From an uncultured Prevotella sp. (GTDB lineage: Bacteria; Bacteroidota; Bacteroidia; Bacteroidales; Bacteroidaceae), in contig CAMYZK010000116.1 in assembly GCA_947303825.1 (NCBI GenBank), positions 1 to 7,323 of the forward strand: DNA of 7,323 nucleotides, written 5' to 3'. Below the pieces are notes generated by a model. It did no database searches, was not told where the DNA came from, and saw only the letters and a program-made list of their open reading frames with translations. Of this stretch, positions 1 to 5,983 are shown piece after piece. The stretch's first letter is position 1. Every line of letters starts with the position of its first letter. The translations under genes were made by a program, and so were the position numbers.

Positions 1-179
1 TTGGAGTGATATTCAGCAACAAGCACCAGGAAAACGAAGCACAGCCAAGCAGTCAGGTTGCAAACGTAGAAGCCACAGAAAGCAATACGTACTACAGCGA
101 CAAATATATTGAAGATGAAGCTGACTACGCTATGCTTGACAATCAGGACATATATGAGTATCTACTGGCTGAAATGTAA
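1..179 (+). CDS. C-terminal end of a probable membrane-anchored hypothetical protein (5' end outside window)
   Basis: An open frame runs from the window edge (codons start at base 3) to TAA at 177-179, giving about 58 residues with no start inside. The visible part begins with GVIFS, which looks like the end of a membrane segment. A polar, Gln/Glu/Ser-rich linker follows, then an acidic aromatic tail (DYAMLDNQDIYEYLLAEM). I recognise this tail type from Bacteroidetes proteins encoded between an ECF sigma factor gene and a Spy-like periplasmic protein gene, where they may act as anti-sigma or accessory membrane proteins. The gene that follows here is Spy-like, which fits. The role is inferred from context only. 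The frame is well supported by composition and by the same-direction neighbour 91 bases downstream. Confidence 0.6.
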   Translation, partial: GVIFSNKHQENEAQPSSQVANVEATESNTYYSDKYIEDEADYAMLDNQDIYEYLLAEM

Positions 180-189
180 TTGCAAGACG

Positions 190-204
190 AAGGAGATATA
201 ACTG
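190..204 (+). promoter_or_regulatory. Shine-Dalgarno-like AAGGAG before a possible CTG start
   Basis: AAGGAG at 190-195 is the clearest ribosome-binding-like sequence near any gene here. Six bases after it is CTG (202-204), in frame with the Spy-like gene and without an intervening stop. The nearest in-frame ATG is at 271, about 75 bases from the AAGGAG. If CTG 202 is used, or if it is a mutated ATG, the protein starts with L/M-R-R and gains a full signal peptide. Bacteroidetes depend little on Shine-Dalgarno pairing, so this is suggestive only. Confidence 0.4.
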
Positions 205-209
205 CGAAG

Positions 210-251
210 AACTCTTAACTCGAAACTCTCAACACTAAACTCTAAACTAAG
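210..251 (+). repeat. Imperfect 7-bp tandem repeat, six units, consensus AACTCTA
   Basis: Six head-to-tail heptamers fill 210-251, and every unit begins AAC. Units 1, 2, 3 and 5 begin AACTC, and unit 4 is AACACTA. Three units make 21 bases, or seven codons, so in the frame of the downstream gene the tract encodes a repeating TLNSKL-S/R peptide. The tract lies between the AAGGAG and the first in-frame ATG. I recall similar AACTC-type heptamer filler between genes of Bacteroides and Prevotella. Such tracts can change copy number by slippage. Confidence 0.75.
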
Positions 252-270
252 AATTATACTGACCATAATA

Positions 271-702
271 ATGATGACCATGCTAGTCCACTGTGTCATG
301 GCTCAAGACGCAAAAGGGCAACAGCAGAAGTTTTCGCCAGAGAAGTTTGAGGCAGATTTACAGGCCTTCATAACAAAGGAAGCCAACCTTACCAAGCAGG
401 AAAGCGCAAAGTTCTTCCCTGTCTACAGGGAGATGCAGTCCAAGCAGCGGCAACTCTTCGAGAAGCAGCGAAACCATAACAGAGTGAAGCCTGCCGACGA
501 ACAGGGATGCAAGAAAGCCATCATGGACGGCGACGCTCTTGATATAGAGATAAAGCAGCTGCAGCAGAAATATCACAAGCGATTCCTGGAAATGATGCCT
601 GCCTCAAAAGTCTACGACATTCTGAAGGCAGAAGAGCGATTCCACAGGAGAATGATGAGGAACTGGGGAAGGAACAACCGTATGGCTCCACCTCAGAAAT
701 GA
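271..702 (+). CDS. Spy/CpxP-like (LTxxQ-type) secreted protein of the Bacteroidales
   Basis: A small, highly basic helical protein, 143 residues from ATG 271, resembling periplasmic Spy/CpxP or heavy-metal-sensor-like proteins. Seen: the ANLTKQESAKFFPVYREM segment (about 38-55) matches the LTxxQ-type motif. A long charged helix follows, and then a second motif region (MPASKVYDILKAEERFH, about 108-124). The tail is rich in Arg, Asn and Met. From ATG 271 the signal peptide is short and has no basic n-region. The frame is open back to 202, however, and the segment IILTIIMMTMLVHCVMA followed by Q looks like a complete hydrophobic core with a cleavage site, so the true start may be upstream. The role is inferred: envelope-stress chaperone or sensor, secreted to the periplasm. 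The gene ends 10 bases inside the convergent DUF3256-like gene. Confidence 0.75.
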   Translation: MMTMLVHCVMAQDAKGQQQKFSPEKFEADLQAFITKEANLTKQESAKFFPVYREMQSKQRQLFEKQRNHNRVKPADEQGCKKAIMDGDALDIEIKQLQQKYHKRFLEMMPASKVYDILKAEERFHRRMMRNWGRNNRMAPPQK

Positions 703-1157
703 GGTTTGACAAGCAACTCCTCATCACGCGACTTCAGCGAGGAAGAAACAACTTTACTTGACAAGCGATGCCAGTCAGAGCTGTAGATATCTACAACACG
801 CTCTGACTGGTTTTTATTTATGACATACGTCCGGACTATCTGTACTGAATGCTTATCACCAGACTTACCGTTATCCGTAAGCAACTTCATTTCCATGGTC
901 AGCACATCGCTAAGACGCATGCATAGACTGTCGGAAGAAAGATAGGTCATCTCACTCTTTCCGTCAAGAACATTTGTAACCTCTGCTTTCATGTTTGCCT
1001 CCATAAAGTCGAGCATGTCAAGACGACTGTTATGCGTGAGATACGGAAAAAGCGAGTCGGGCATCTCTTTGAACACTAACGCCATTTTCGGCTCCTGCTG
1101 GGCATAAACGCCGAGCGAGAAAGTTAGAACGAGAATAAGGGAAATTAGTCTTTTCAT
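693..1157 (-). CDS. DUF3256-like secreted protein, probably short at its C-terminus
   Basis: A 154-residue protein with a clear Sec signal peptide (residues 1-19, ending VYA before Q20). The mature part has MPDSLFPYLTHNSRLDMLDF (33-52) and MKAEVTNVLDGKSEMTYL (56-73). I recognise both from the DUF3256 family of Bacteroidetes, whose function is unknown. Location is inferred to be periplasm or envelope. From memory, family members are nearer 200 residues and continue after the YxxDW segment (here YSSDW, 125-129), so this copy may have lost its last 40 or so residues at the convergent junction. The Ser/Lys-rich end (132-154) looks unlike the family. The start ATG overlaps the stop of the upstream ABC ATPase gene (ATGA, four bases), so the two are probably translationally coupled. 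Codons for residues 116-129 also form a terminator hairpin on the opposite strand. Confidence 0.75.
   Translation of the reverse strand: MKRLISLILVLTFSLGVYAQQEPKMALVFKEMPDSLFPYLTHNSRLDMLDFMEANMKAEVTNVLDGKSEMTYLSSDSLCMRLSDVLTMEMKLLTDNGKSGDKHSVQIVRTYVINKNQSERVVDIYSSDWHRLSSKVVSSSLKSRDEELLVKPHF
771..815 (+). terminator. Intrinsic terminator for the plus-strand Spy-like gene, inside the opposing gene
   Basis: The left arm CCAGTCAGAGC (771-781) pairs perfectly with GCTCTGACTGG (800-810) and is followed at once by TTTTT (811-815), then ATTTA. The 18-base loop contains a perfect 14-base palindrome (782-795), so a cruciform or branched form is possible. On the plus strand this is a good Rho-independent terminator 68 bases after the stop at 702. 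On the minus strand no T-run follows the stem, so it should not stop the operon. Confidence 0.8.
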
Positions 1158-1801
1158 AGTCTCAATGTTATGTCATAGTCCAGCGGAAGCCTTTTGCCTA
1201 TACTGGTTGTTATTACTGAAGCTCCCTGAGCATCTGCCTCCTGGCGTACTAAAGCGGCCATAATGTCGGCATTTCGCTCGTCAAGGTGGCTGATAGGCTC
1301 GTCGGCAAGGAGAAAGTCGAAAGGCTGAACAAGAGCACGCATCAAAGCAACACGCTGCTGCTGCCCAAACGACATGCGCCCCACCTTGGAACTTAGCTTG
1401 TCGGCTATGCCCAGCAACTCAAACCACTCTTCTATCTGCTTTCTGGATTTGTGATGAGTAAGGGAATTCTTTATCTCTACATTCTCTAATGCGGTAAGCT
1501 CGGGAAACAGGCGCAACTCCTGAAAGAGGACGCTGACATGCTGCTGGCGCAGAGCACACCACTTGTCAATGTCATACTGCCGGGCATCTGTGTCGTCAAA
1601 AAATATCCTACCTGAATAGTCATGGCGATAACCCTGTATGTAGCTGCAGAAGGTGCTCTTGCCCTTGCCGCTGTCGGCCTCAACAAGATAGTGGCGACCT
1701 CTCTCAAAAGAGACATCACACTGCCAAATGTCAGAGACAAGAGACTCTGCACAGCTGCTGAAGACCTGTGGCAAAACGTGCTTGAAGGTTATCCTATTCA
1801 T
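1154..1801 (-). CDS. Orphan ABC-type ATPase with altered Walker A, signature and H-loop
   Basis: A stand-alone nucleotide-binding domain of 215 residues, related in layout to the LolD/FtsE/MacB type. Visible motifs: Walker A at 42-50 (ADSGKGKST), Q-loop around VLFQELRLFPELTALENV (91-108), signature MSFGQQQR (143-150), Walker B LLADEP (164-169), and D-loop SHLD (171-174). Three positions differ from consensus. The first Walker A Gly is Ala42, the second Gly position of LSGGQ is Phe145, and the H-loop His is replaced by Ser200 (VITTSIG). Walker A Lys48 and the Walker B Glu168 are kept, so ATP binding is likely and hydrolysis possible. No permease gene is adjacent, so the transported substrate, if any, is unknown. 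The gene overlaps rsmE upstream and the DUF3256-like gene downstream by four bases each (ATGA). From memory, similar orphan ATPases with the same changes occur in other Bacteroidales, so the changes are probably family traits rather than decay. Confidence 0.85.
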   Translation of the reverse strand: MNRITFKHVLPQVFSSCAESLVSDIWQCDVSFERGRHYLVEADSGKGKSTFCSYIQGYRHDYSGRIFFDDTDARQYDIDKWCALRQQHVSVLFQELRLFPELTALENVEIKNSLTHHKSRKQIEEWFELLGIADKLSSKVGRMSFGQQQRVALMRALVQPFDFLLADEPISHLDERNADIMAALVRQEADAQGASVITTSIGKRLPLDYDITLRL

Positions 1802-2511
1802 TGTCTTGACAGTTGCATCATCATTACTGCTGCAAGACCTGCCGTCTCTGTGCGCAAACGGCTCTTGCCTAAGTCCACAGATATGTAGCCGGCATCGACA
1901 GCCTGACGAACCTCCTCAACAGAGAAATCGCCCTCCGGCCCTACAAGAACCGTGACGTCTGAAGTGCTATGTGCCAACTCTTCAAACAGAGACACCCTTG
2001 GAACCTCGTCGTAACAATGGGCAATAAACCTCATTCCATCAGTATGGGTTGATATGAATGTGCAGAAGTCTTGCATCTCGTTGACAACTGGTTTCCATGC
2101 CTTGCGGCTCTGCTTCATCGCAGAGACCACGATACGCTCCAAACGCTGTGTCTTGACAACACGCCGTTCAGAGAAACGGCAGTCGAGCAGCGACAGCTCG
2201 TCGAAGCCCACCTCGGTAGCTTTCTCTACTAGCCACTCCATGCGCTCCATCATCTTGGTAGGAGCAATGGCCAGATGAAGATGTCCCTTCCACTGTGGCT
2301 GCTGCGGCATACACGCTATCACATCGTACATGCACCGATGGCCCTCTGTGGAAGAAACGACAGCCCTGCAAAACATCCCCTTGCCGTCTATTAGCATCAT
2401 CTCGTCGCCCTGCCTGAGACGCAGCACACGCAAAGCATGAGTAGCCTCGTCTGCAGGCAACTCACGGCATGAAGCAGCATCGGGCACATAGAAATAGCGT
2501 TCTTCCTTCAT
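1798..2511 (-). CDS. rsmE: 16S rRNA (uracil-1498-N3)-methyltransferase RsmE
   Basis: RsmE methylates N3 of U1498 in 16S rRNA of the assembled small subunit using S-adenosylmethionine. It is a SPOUT (trefoil-knot) enzyme with an N-terminal PUA-like domain. At 237 residues the length is normal. Seen: the N-terminal RNA-binding part (about 1-70, with HALRVLRLRQGDEM), the family segment PTKMMERMEWLVEKATEVG (84-102), the AMKQSRKAWKP motif (131-141), and the knot with the SAM-binding loops VLVGPEGDFS (188-197) and LGKSRLRTETAG (214-225). ATG 2511 gives the usual short lead before the YFY segment and sits four bases after the upstream stop. The ATGA overlap with the next gene suggests coupled translation. 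Nothing is missing. Confidence 0.96.
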   Translation of the reverse strand: MKEERYFYVPDAASCRELPADEATHALRVLRLRQGDEMMLIDGKGMFCRAVVSSTEGHRCMYDVIACMPQQPQWKGHLHLAIAPTKMMERMEWLVEKATEVGFDELSLLDCRFSERRVVKTQRLERIVVSAMKQSRKAWKPVVNEMQDFCTFISTHTDGMRFIAHCYDEVPRVSLFEELAHSTSDVTVLVGPEGDFSVEEVRQAVDAGYISVDLGKSRLRTETAGLAAVMMMQLSRQ

Positions 2512-2515
2512 CTTG

Positions 2516-3046
2516 TCATTTCCTGCGGTTTATCTCATCGCGCAGCTGGGATGCCAGCTCGTAATTCTCTTCATCGACAGCATTCTGCAAGGCAGCACGC
2601 AGCCTGGCAGTGTCCATCGAGTTGATAGGAATAGCCACACCTCGGGCGTGCTCGTCGAAAGGCTGACTCTGTGCCTTCATAAGGCGTTCCTCTATATAAA
2701 GGGGCACATTGGAGATAATGCTAAGCAGCACGGCATCAGTAGTACGTATCCTCACCGAATTGCCACTCTCGGTATCGCAGAGTATAACCTGATATTGACC
2801 GTCGTATACGCCAACAATCATCATCTCATACTGTGAAGGCAACAACTGCAGCAGGGCTTCAGGCAGCATAAGCCGGTTGACAGAGCTATTGCCACGCAGA
2901 CGTATCATCAGCTGACGGGTCATGTCGGCATCGCACACCACAGAAAGAACACGCTGACGAGACTCGTCGGTAAGCAAGATAACCGACAGATCATTACTGC
3001 CCATTATCTGCTGAATGTTCTCAAATCTCAGTAGTGAACGCTGCAT
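2516..3046 (-). CDS. Divergent bifunctional-nuclease-family (DUF151) protein with C-terminal UVR motif
   Basis: A 176-residue protein. Residues about 5-125 follow the DUF151/BFN fold pattern. The best match is VRIRTTDAVLLSIISNVPLY (98-117), equivalent to the family's DaRPSDAiaLA-type segment with a following PIyv. Residues about 146-175 (ARLRAALQNAVDEENYELAS and following) form a UvrB/UvrC-type UVR helical pair. The DUF151-UVR architecture is standard in Bacteroidetes. Canonical members carry, as I recall, a conserved RPLTHDL-type segment. Here the equivalent stretch is VNRLMLPEAL (56-65), lacking the Thr-His-Asp, so nuclease activity is doubtful. A plant member of the family was reported to have RNase and DNase activity; the bacterial role is unclear. 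No earlier ATG is available in frame. The gene lies 11 bases after the MFS gene and four before rsmE. Confidence 0.8.
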   Translation of the reverse strand: MQRSLLRFENIQQIMGSNDLSVILLTDESRQRVLSVVCDADMTRQLMIRLRGNSSVNRLMLPEALLQLLPSQYEMMIVGVYDGQYQVILCDTESGNSVRIRTTDAVLLSIISNVPLYIEERLMKAQSQPFDEHARGVAIPINSMDTARLRAALQNAVDEENYELASQLRDEINRRK

Positions 3047-3057
3047 GACACAGATGG

Positions 3058-4326
3058 TTACAAATTATTCTTCTTCTGAGGCTTGAACACCAGTGCAAAG
3101 GCAACAGCTACGACCAGTGCATAGACAGCAAAGATATACCAGCACGTTGTCCAGTCGCCCACAGTATAATGTATGTCGCCTACAGCCTTGTCGGTGGTAT
3201 AGCTGTTAATGATGGCCTGAGCTCCCAGCGTGCCCAGCGTAGCGCCAATACCATTGGTCATCAGCATAAACAACCCCTGTGCACTGGAACGAATGGAATC
3301 GTCGGTTGTATTCTCAACATACAACGATCCTGAGATGTTGAAGAAGTCAAAGGCAACGCCATATACTATCATTGAAAGGACAAAGAGCCACACACCGCTG
3401 CCAGGGTTGCCCAGTCCGAAGAATCCGAAGCGGAACACCCATGCAAACATAGCTATAAGCATCACCTTCTTGATGCCCAGACGCTTCAGGAAGAACGGTA
3501 TGAGCAGTATGCAGAGGGTCTCGCTAATCTGCGACAAAGAAATCAATATGTTGGCATGCTGCACGCCAAAGGTGTCGGCATAGGCGGCATCGGCTCCGAA
3601 ACTGTTGATAAACGGATTGGCAAACCCATTGGTTATTTGCAGGCATACGCCCAGGAGCATGGAGAAAACAAAGAAGATGGCCATCTGCTTCTGCCTGAAG
3701 AGTGTGAAAGCACGCAGTCCGAATGCCTCGACAAATGATTTCTTACCCTCGTTCTTCTTTATTGCACACTTAGGCAGTGTGAAGGAATAGAAGAAAAGTA
3801 TGACACTCAACACGCCCGAAGCCACAAACTGATTCTGGTTGTCCTGGAATCCCATCAGGTCAACAAACCACATCATAAGTATGAAGCCTACCGTACCAAA
3901 GACACGTATGGGAGGGAAGCTCTTCACGGTGTCCAGCCCGGCTTGAGACAGTCCGTTATATGCCACAGAATAAGACAATGCTATGGTTGGCATGAAAAAG
4001 GCCACACTGAGGGAATAGAGTGTGAAGATAACTCCAAACGACGTGTTCGACCCGTTAGCATGACCATAGGCAGCAGCAGCAAACATAAAGACACCGGCTA
4101 GCAGATGGCAGATGCCAAGCAGACGCTGTGCCTGTACCCAACGGTCGGCAATGATGCCCATAATTGCCGGCATGAAGATGGAAACAATTCCCTGCATGGA
4201 ATAGAACCATCCTATCTCTGAGCCGAAGCCAAGATTGCCGAGGTAACGGCCCATACACGTAAGATACGCTCCCCAGACGGCAAACTCCAGGAAGTTCATA
4301 ATAGAGAGGCGGACTTTCAGATTCAT
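3058..4326 (-). CDS. Nucleoside:H+ symporter family MFS permease (NupG/XapB-like)
   Basis: A 422-residue inner-membrane transporter with about twelve hydrophobic segments, close to the 418 residues of E. coli NupG. Family marks seen: the N-terminal LKVRLSIMNFLEFAVWGAYL (3-22), SEIGWFYSMQGIVSIFMPAI (36-55) running into MGIIADRW (56-63), RVFGTVGF (141-148), and the late-helix motif FDFFNISGSLYVEN (336-349). A basic cytoplasmic loop near 187-215 divides the two six-helix halves. The likely role is proton-driven import of nucleosides or a related purine compound; the exact substrate cannot be read from sequence. ATG 4326 is the natural start, beginning directly before the first helix. The gene starts 13 bases after the small upstream gene, with no ribosome-binding-like sequence in the AT-rich gap. 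Confidence 0.9.
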   Translation of the reverse strand: MNLKVRLSIMNFLEFAVWGAYLTCMGRYLGNLGFGSEIGWFYSMQGIVSIFMPAIMGIIADRWVQAQRLLGICHLLAGVFMFAAAAYGHANGSNTSFGVIFTLYSLSVAFFMPTIALSYSVAYNGLSQAGLDTVKSFPPIRVFGTVGFILMMWFVDLMGFQDNQNQFVASGVLSVILFFYSFTLPKCAIKKNEGKKSFVEAFGLRAFTLFRQKQMAIFFVFSMLLGVCLQITNGFANPFINSFGADAAYADTFGVQHANILISLSQISETLCILLIPFFLKRLGIKKVMLIAMFAWVFRFGFFGLGNPGSGVWLFVLSMIVYGVAFDFFNISGSLYVENTTDDSIRSSAQGLFMLMTNGIGATLGTLGAQAIINSYTTDKAVGDIHYTVGDWTTCWYIFAVYALVVAVAFALVFKPQKKNNL

Positions 4327-4339
4327 AACAGTATCAGTT

Positions 4340-4561
4340 TTAGTTAATAATCACATTATTATAATACGCACGCACGATGCCGGCATCATCGCGTCTTAAC
4401 ACTATCTGACCTGACAACCATTCGGTGAAGGGTTGTTCCTGAGTCAGGGGATAGCACCTGACGGGCAGCCCCTGCCGAATCTCCACGACTGACAGCGAGA
4501 GAGTCGCTCCGTCCTCCAATACTATCTCGTGGCAGGCTATCCGACGGATATTCGTTTTCAT
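4340..4561 (-). CDS. Small conserved hypothetical protein overlapping the DUF4296 gene
   Basis: A 73-residue protein starting with ATG 4561 after an A-rich leader (AAGAAAAAAG), typical of this phylum. It begins MKTNIRRIACHEIVLEDG and has the segment YPLTQEQPFTEWLSGQIVLR (37-56) followed by a short AYYNN end. I recognise the PFTEWLxGxI pattern from small Bacteroidales proteins, but I know no function. It has no signal peptide or membrane segment, so it is probably cytosolic. It reads +1 relative to the DUF4296 frame and shares 176 bases with it. An in-frame stop lies just upstream of the ATG (about 4583-4585), so it is not simply a continuation of another frame. It ends 13 bases before the MFS gene. 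The coding call rests on the remembered family pattern and normal composition. Confidence 0.7.
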   Translation of the reverse strand: MKTNIRRIACHEIVLEDGATLSLSVVEIRQGLPVRCYPLTQEQPFTEWLSGQIVLRRDDAGIVRAYYNNVIIN

Positions 4562-5324
4562 CTTTTTTCTTTGTATGGAACCTTATCAGCTGTACACTAT
4601 TGAGAAATAGCATGCGTGCAGACGTGGTAAACTCGCTTCCTCCATCCAGATAGAAGTAACCTTTTATATGCTTCATCACCCTCGTGGTGTCGGCTGGAAT
4701 TCGCAGCTGACTCAGACCTGAGATAGAGAACTGCAGGTTGCGACTTATTATAGTATCTGCATATTGCACAGCCATATATGCTACTCCCCGCTTTTCTCCA
4801 GTCTGGTACATATAGTCGCTCATAAACATAAGCAAAAGCTCGTCACCACGGCGGTAGGTGGTATCGGCATCTATGGTAAACTCCCACCTGTTATAAGGAG
4901 CCATCGGCAACAGTAAGGCCGTTGTCCTGTCCGACCACACGTTAGCCGTATCGCCTGTAGCGTTGTAGTGCGAATACTTGCCTATTTCACCTTCAGAGGC
5001 TCCTAGTTCCAGAGCTTTATCCTCCAGGCGGCTTACCACACGCTGCATGATAGGATCGAAACGGTCGGCACGAGTATAGTAGTATACAAGCGACGAGTCA
5101 AACTGAGCCTTGCTCACACCATACTTCTTCAGCACAGCCTCTTCATAAAGCGCGTTGTCATACTCTGAATGCCTGCCTTGCTGTGCCATTGCCTTAGCTG
5201 TAAAGTAATCGACCAGTATATCCTCCATGTCGTCTGGCTGAATATACTGACTAGGCGTGCCTGGCTTGCATGCAGCTATGAGCATAAGCATGCCAACAGT
5301 GGCGAGGGCAACCATTCTATTCAC
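4386..5324 (-). CDS. DUF4296 domain lipoprotein with an unusual Ser/Asp-rich tail
   Basis: A 312-residue predicted lipoprotein. The N-terminus has a hydrophobic core and the lipobox LIAA before Cys19. Residues about 26-115 fit DUF4296, a helical Bacteroidetes domain of unknown function (DDMEDILVDYFTAKAMA, then LKKYGVSKAQFDSSLVYYYT). Residues about 125-250 look like a beta-rich domain (RWEFTIDADTTYRRGDELLL, ISGLSQLRI, HIKGYFYLDG). From about 255 onward the protein is a low-complexity Ser/Asp/Gly/Arg tail that shares its DNA with the small downstream gene. The start at 5324 is GTG (giving residues NRMVAL); ATG 5315 is an alternative. GTG adds a basic residue to the signal peptide, so it is preferred. 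It overlaps the lspA stop by eight bases. LspA, encoded just upstream, is the peptidase that would cut this precursor. Confidence 0.82.
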   Translation of the reverse strand: MNRMVALATVGMLMLIAACKPGTPSQYIQPDDMEDILVDYFTAKAMAQQGRHSEYDNALYEEAVLKKYGVSKAQFDSSLVYYYTRADRFDPIMQRVVSRLEDKALELGASEGEIGKYSHYNATGDTANVWSDRTTALLLPMAPYNRWEFTIDADTTYRRGDELLLMFMSDYMYQTGEKRGVAYMAVQYADTIISRNLQFSISGLSQLRIPADTTRVMKHIKGYFYLDGGSEFTTSARMLFLNSVQLIRFHTKKKDENEYPSDSLPRDSIGGRSDSLAVSRGDSAGAARQVLSPDSGTTLHRMVVRSDSVKTR

Positions 5325-5949
5325 GCTTCACCGAGATTTTTGCCAGTTCCTTCCTGTAGAAGAGCAACAAAGCCACTACGCCGACAGAGATGCTGGAGTC
5401 GGCAAAGTTGAAGACAGGGTCGAAGAATGTAAACCTCTCTCCTCCCCATATAGGAATCCACGACGGCAGTGTGGTGTCGATGAGGGGGAAATAGAACATA
5501 TCCACCACTTTTCCCATAAGGAAGGAATCGTAACCGTTGCCCAGCCCCACCCATTGGCTGACATGCACTGGAGAGCTGGCTTCAAAACCCAGCCCATAGA
5601 ACATGCAGTCTATCAGGTTACCGGCAGCACCAGCCAGAACCATCGACAAGCACACAATGTACCCCCAACGGGCTTTCTTTCTAGCCTCAAGCCAGATATA
5701 GTAGCAAAGAAAGGCAATGGCAAAGACACGGAAAATGGAGAGCACCAACTTCGGCCCTAACTGCATTCCCCATGCCATGCCGGCATTCTCTATAAAAGAG
5801 ATGTGAAACCACTCTGTTATCTTTATACTCTCGTGCAGCTCCATGCTGGTCTTGACACAGATTTTTATTACCTGGTCTGCAATCATGATAGCCAGCACTA
5901 TAAGTACGGCCAACATGCCCCGCGTGATAATGGGCTTCTTTCTTTCCAC
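5317..5949 (-). CDS. lspA: Lipoprotein signal peptidase (signal peptidase II)
   Basis: LspA is the inner-membrane aspartyl peptidase that removes the signal peptide from diacylglyceryl-modified prolipoproteins. With GTG 5949 as start it has 210 residues. Four hydrophobic segments are visible (about 11-31, 66-87, 96-118, 186-198). The catalytic aspartates are D114 in GNLIDCMFYG and D184 in FNFADSSIS, and the IADQVIK (23-29) and ENAGMAWG (54-61) motifs are present. The region between the aspartates is longer than in E. coli LspA (164 residues), as I recall for Bacteroidetes. The frame is open back to a TTG at 6018, which would add 23 basic residues and overlap the upstream gene by 35 bases. I prefer GTG because the resulting MERKK lead is like other family members and it avoids the overlap. 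No ATG is available before the first helix. Confidence 0.93.
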   Translation of the reverse strand: MERKKPIITRGMLAVLIVLAIMIADQVIKICVKTSMELHESIKITEWFHISFIENAGMAWGMQLGPKLVLSIFRVFAIAFLCYYIWLEARKKARWGYIVCLSMVLAGAAGNLIDCMFYGLGFEASSPVHVSQWVGLGNGYDSFLMGKVVDMFYFPLIDTTLPSWIPIWGGERFTFFDPVFNFADSSISVGVVALLLFYRKELAKISVKRE

Positions 5950-5983
5950 TTTCCTACTCGTAGGTGTTTCTTTCTCGGTTATC

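Noticed and set aside
521..727. Minus-strand open frame that might continue the DUF3256-like protein
   Set aside because: It lies antisense to the Spy-like gene and its translation shows no DUF3256 pattern, so it does not restore a missing C-terminus.
1622..1955. Plus-strand open frames opposite the ABC ATPase and rsmE genes
   Set aside because: They lie antisense to well-recognised genes, have no family resemblance and arise from the codon pattern of the opposite strand.
4346..4360. AT-rich inverted repeat (AATAAT, three-base loop, ATTATT) just upstream of the MFS gene
   Set aside because: Only six weak A/T pairs, no T-run on either side that fits a terminator, and it lies inside the end of the small gene.
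4376..4388. Palindrome GATGCCGGCATC near the DUF4296 stop
   Set aside because: Self-complementary without a loop, short, and within the coding sequence of the small gene; no sign of a terminator or operator.
5257..5760. 167-codon plus-strand open frame opposite lspA
   Set aside because: No recognisable domain, and it is antisense to lspA with both catalytic aspartates present.
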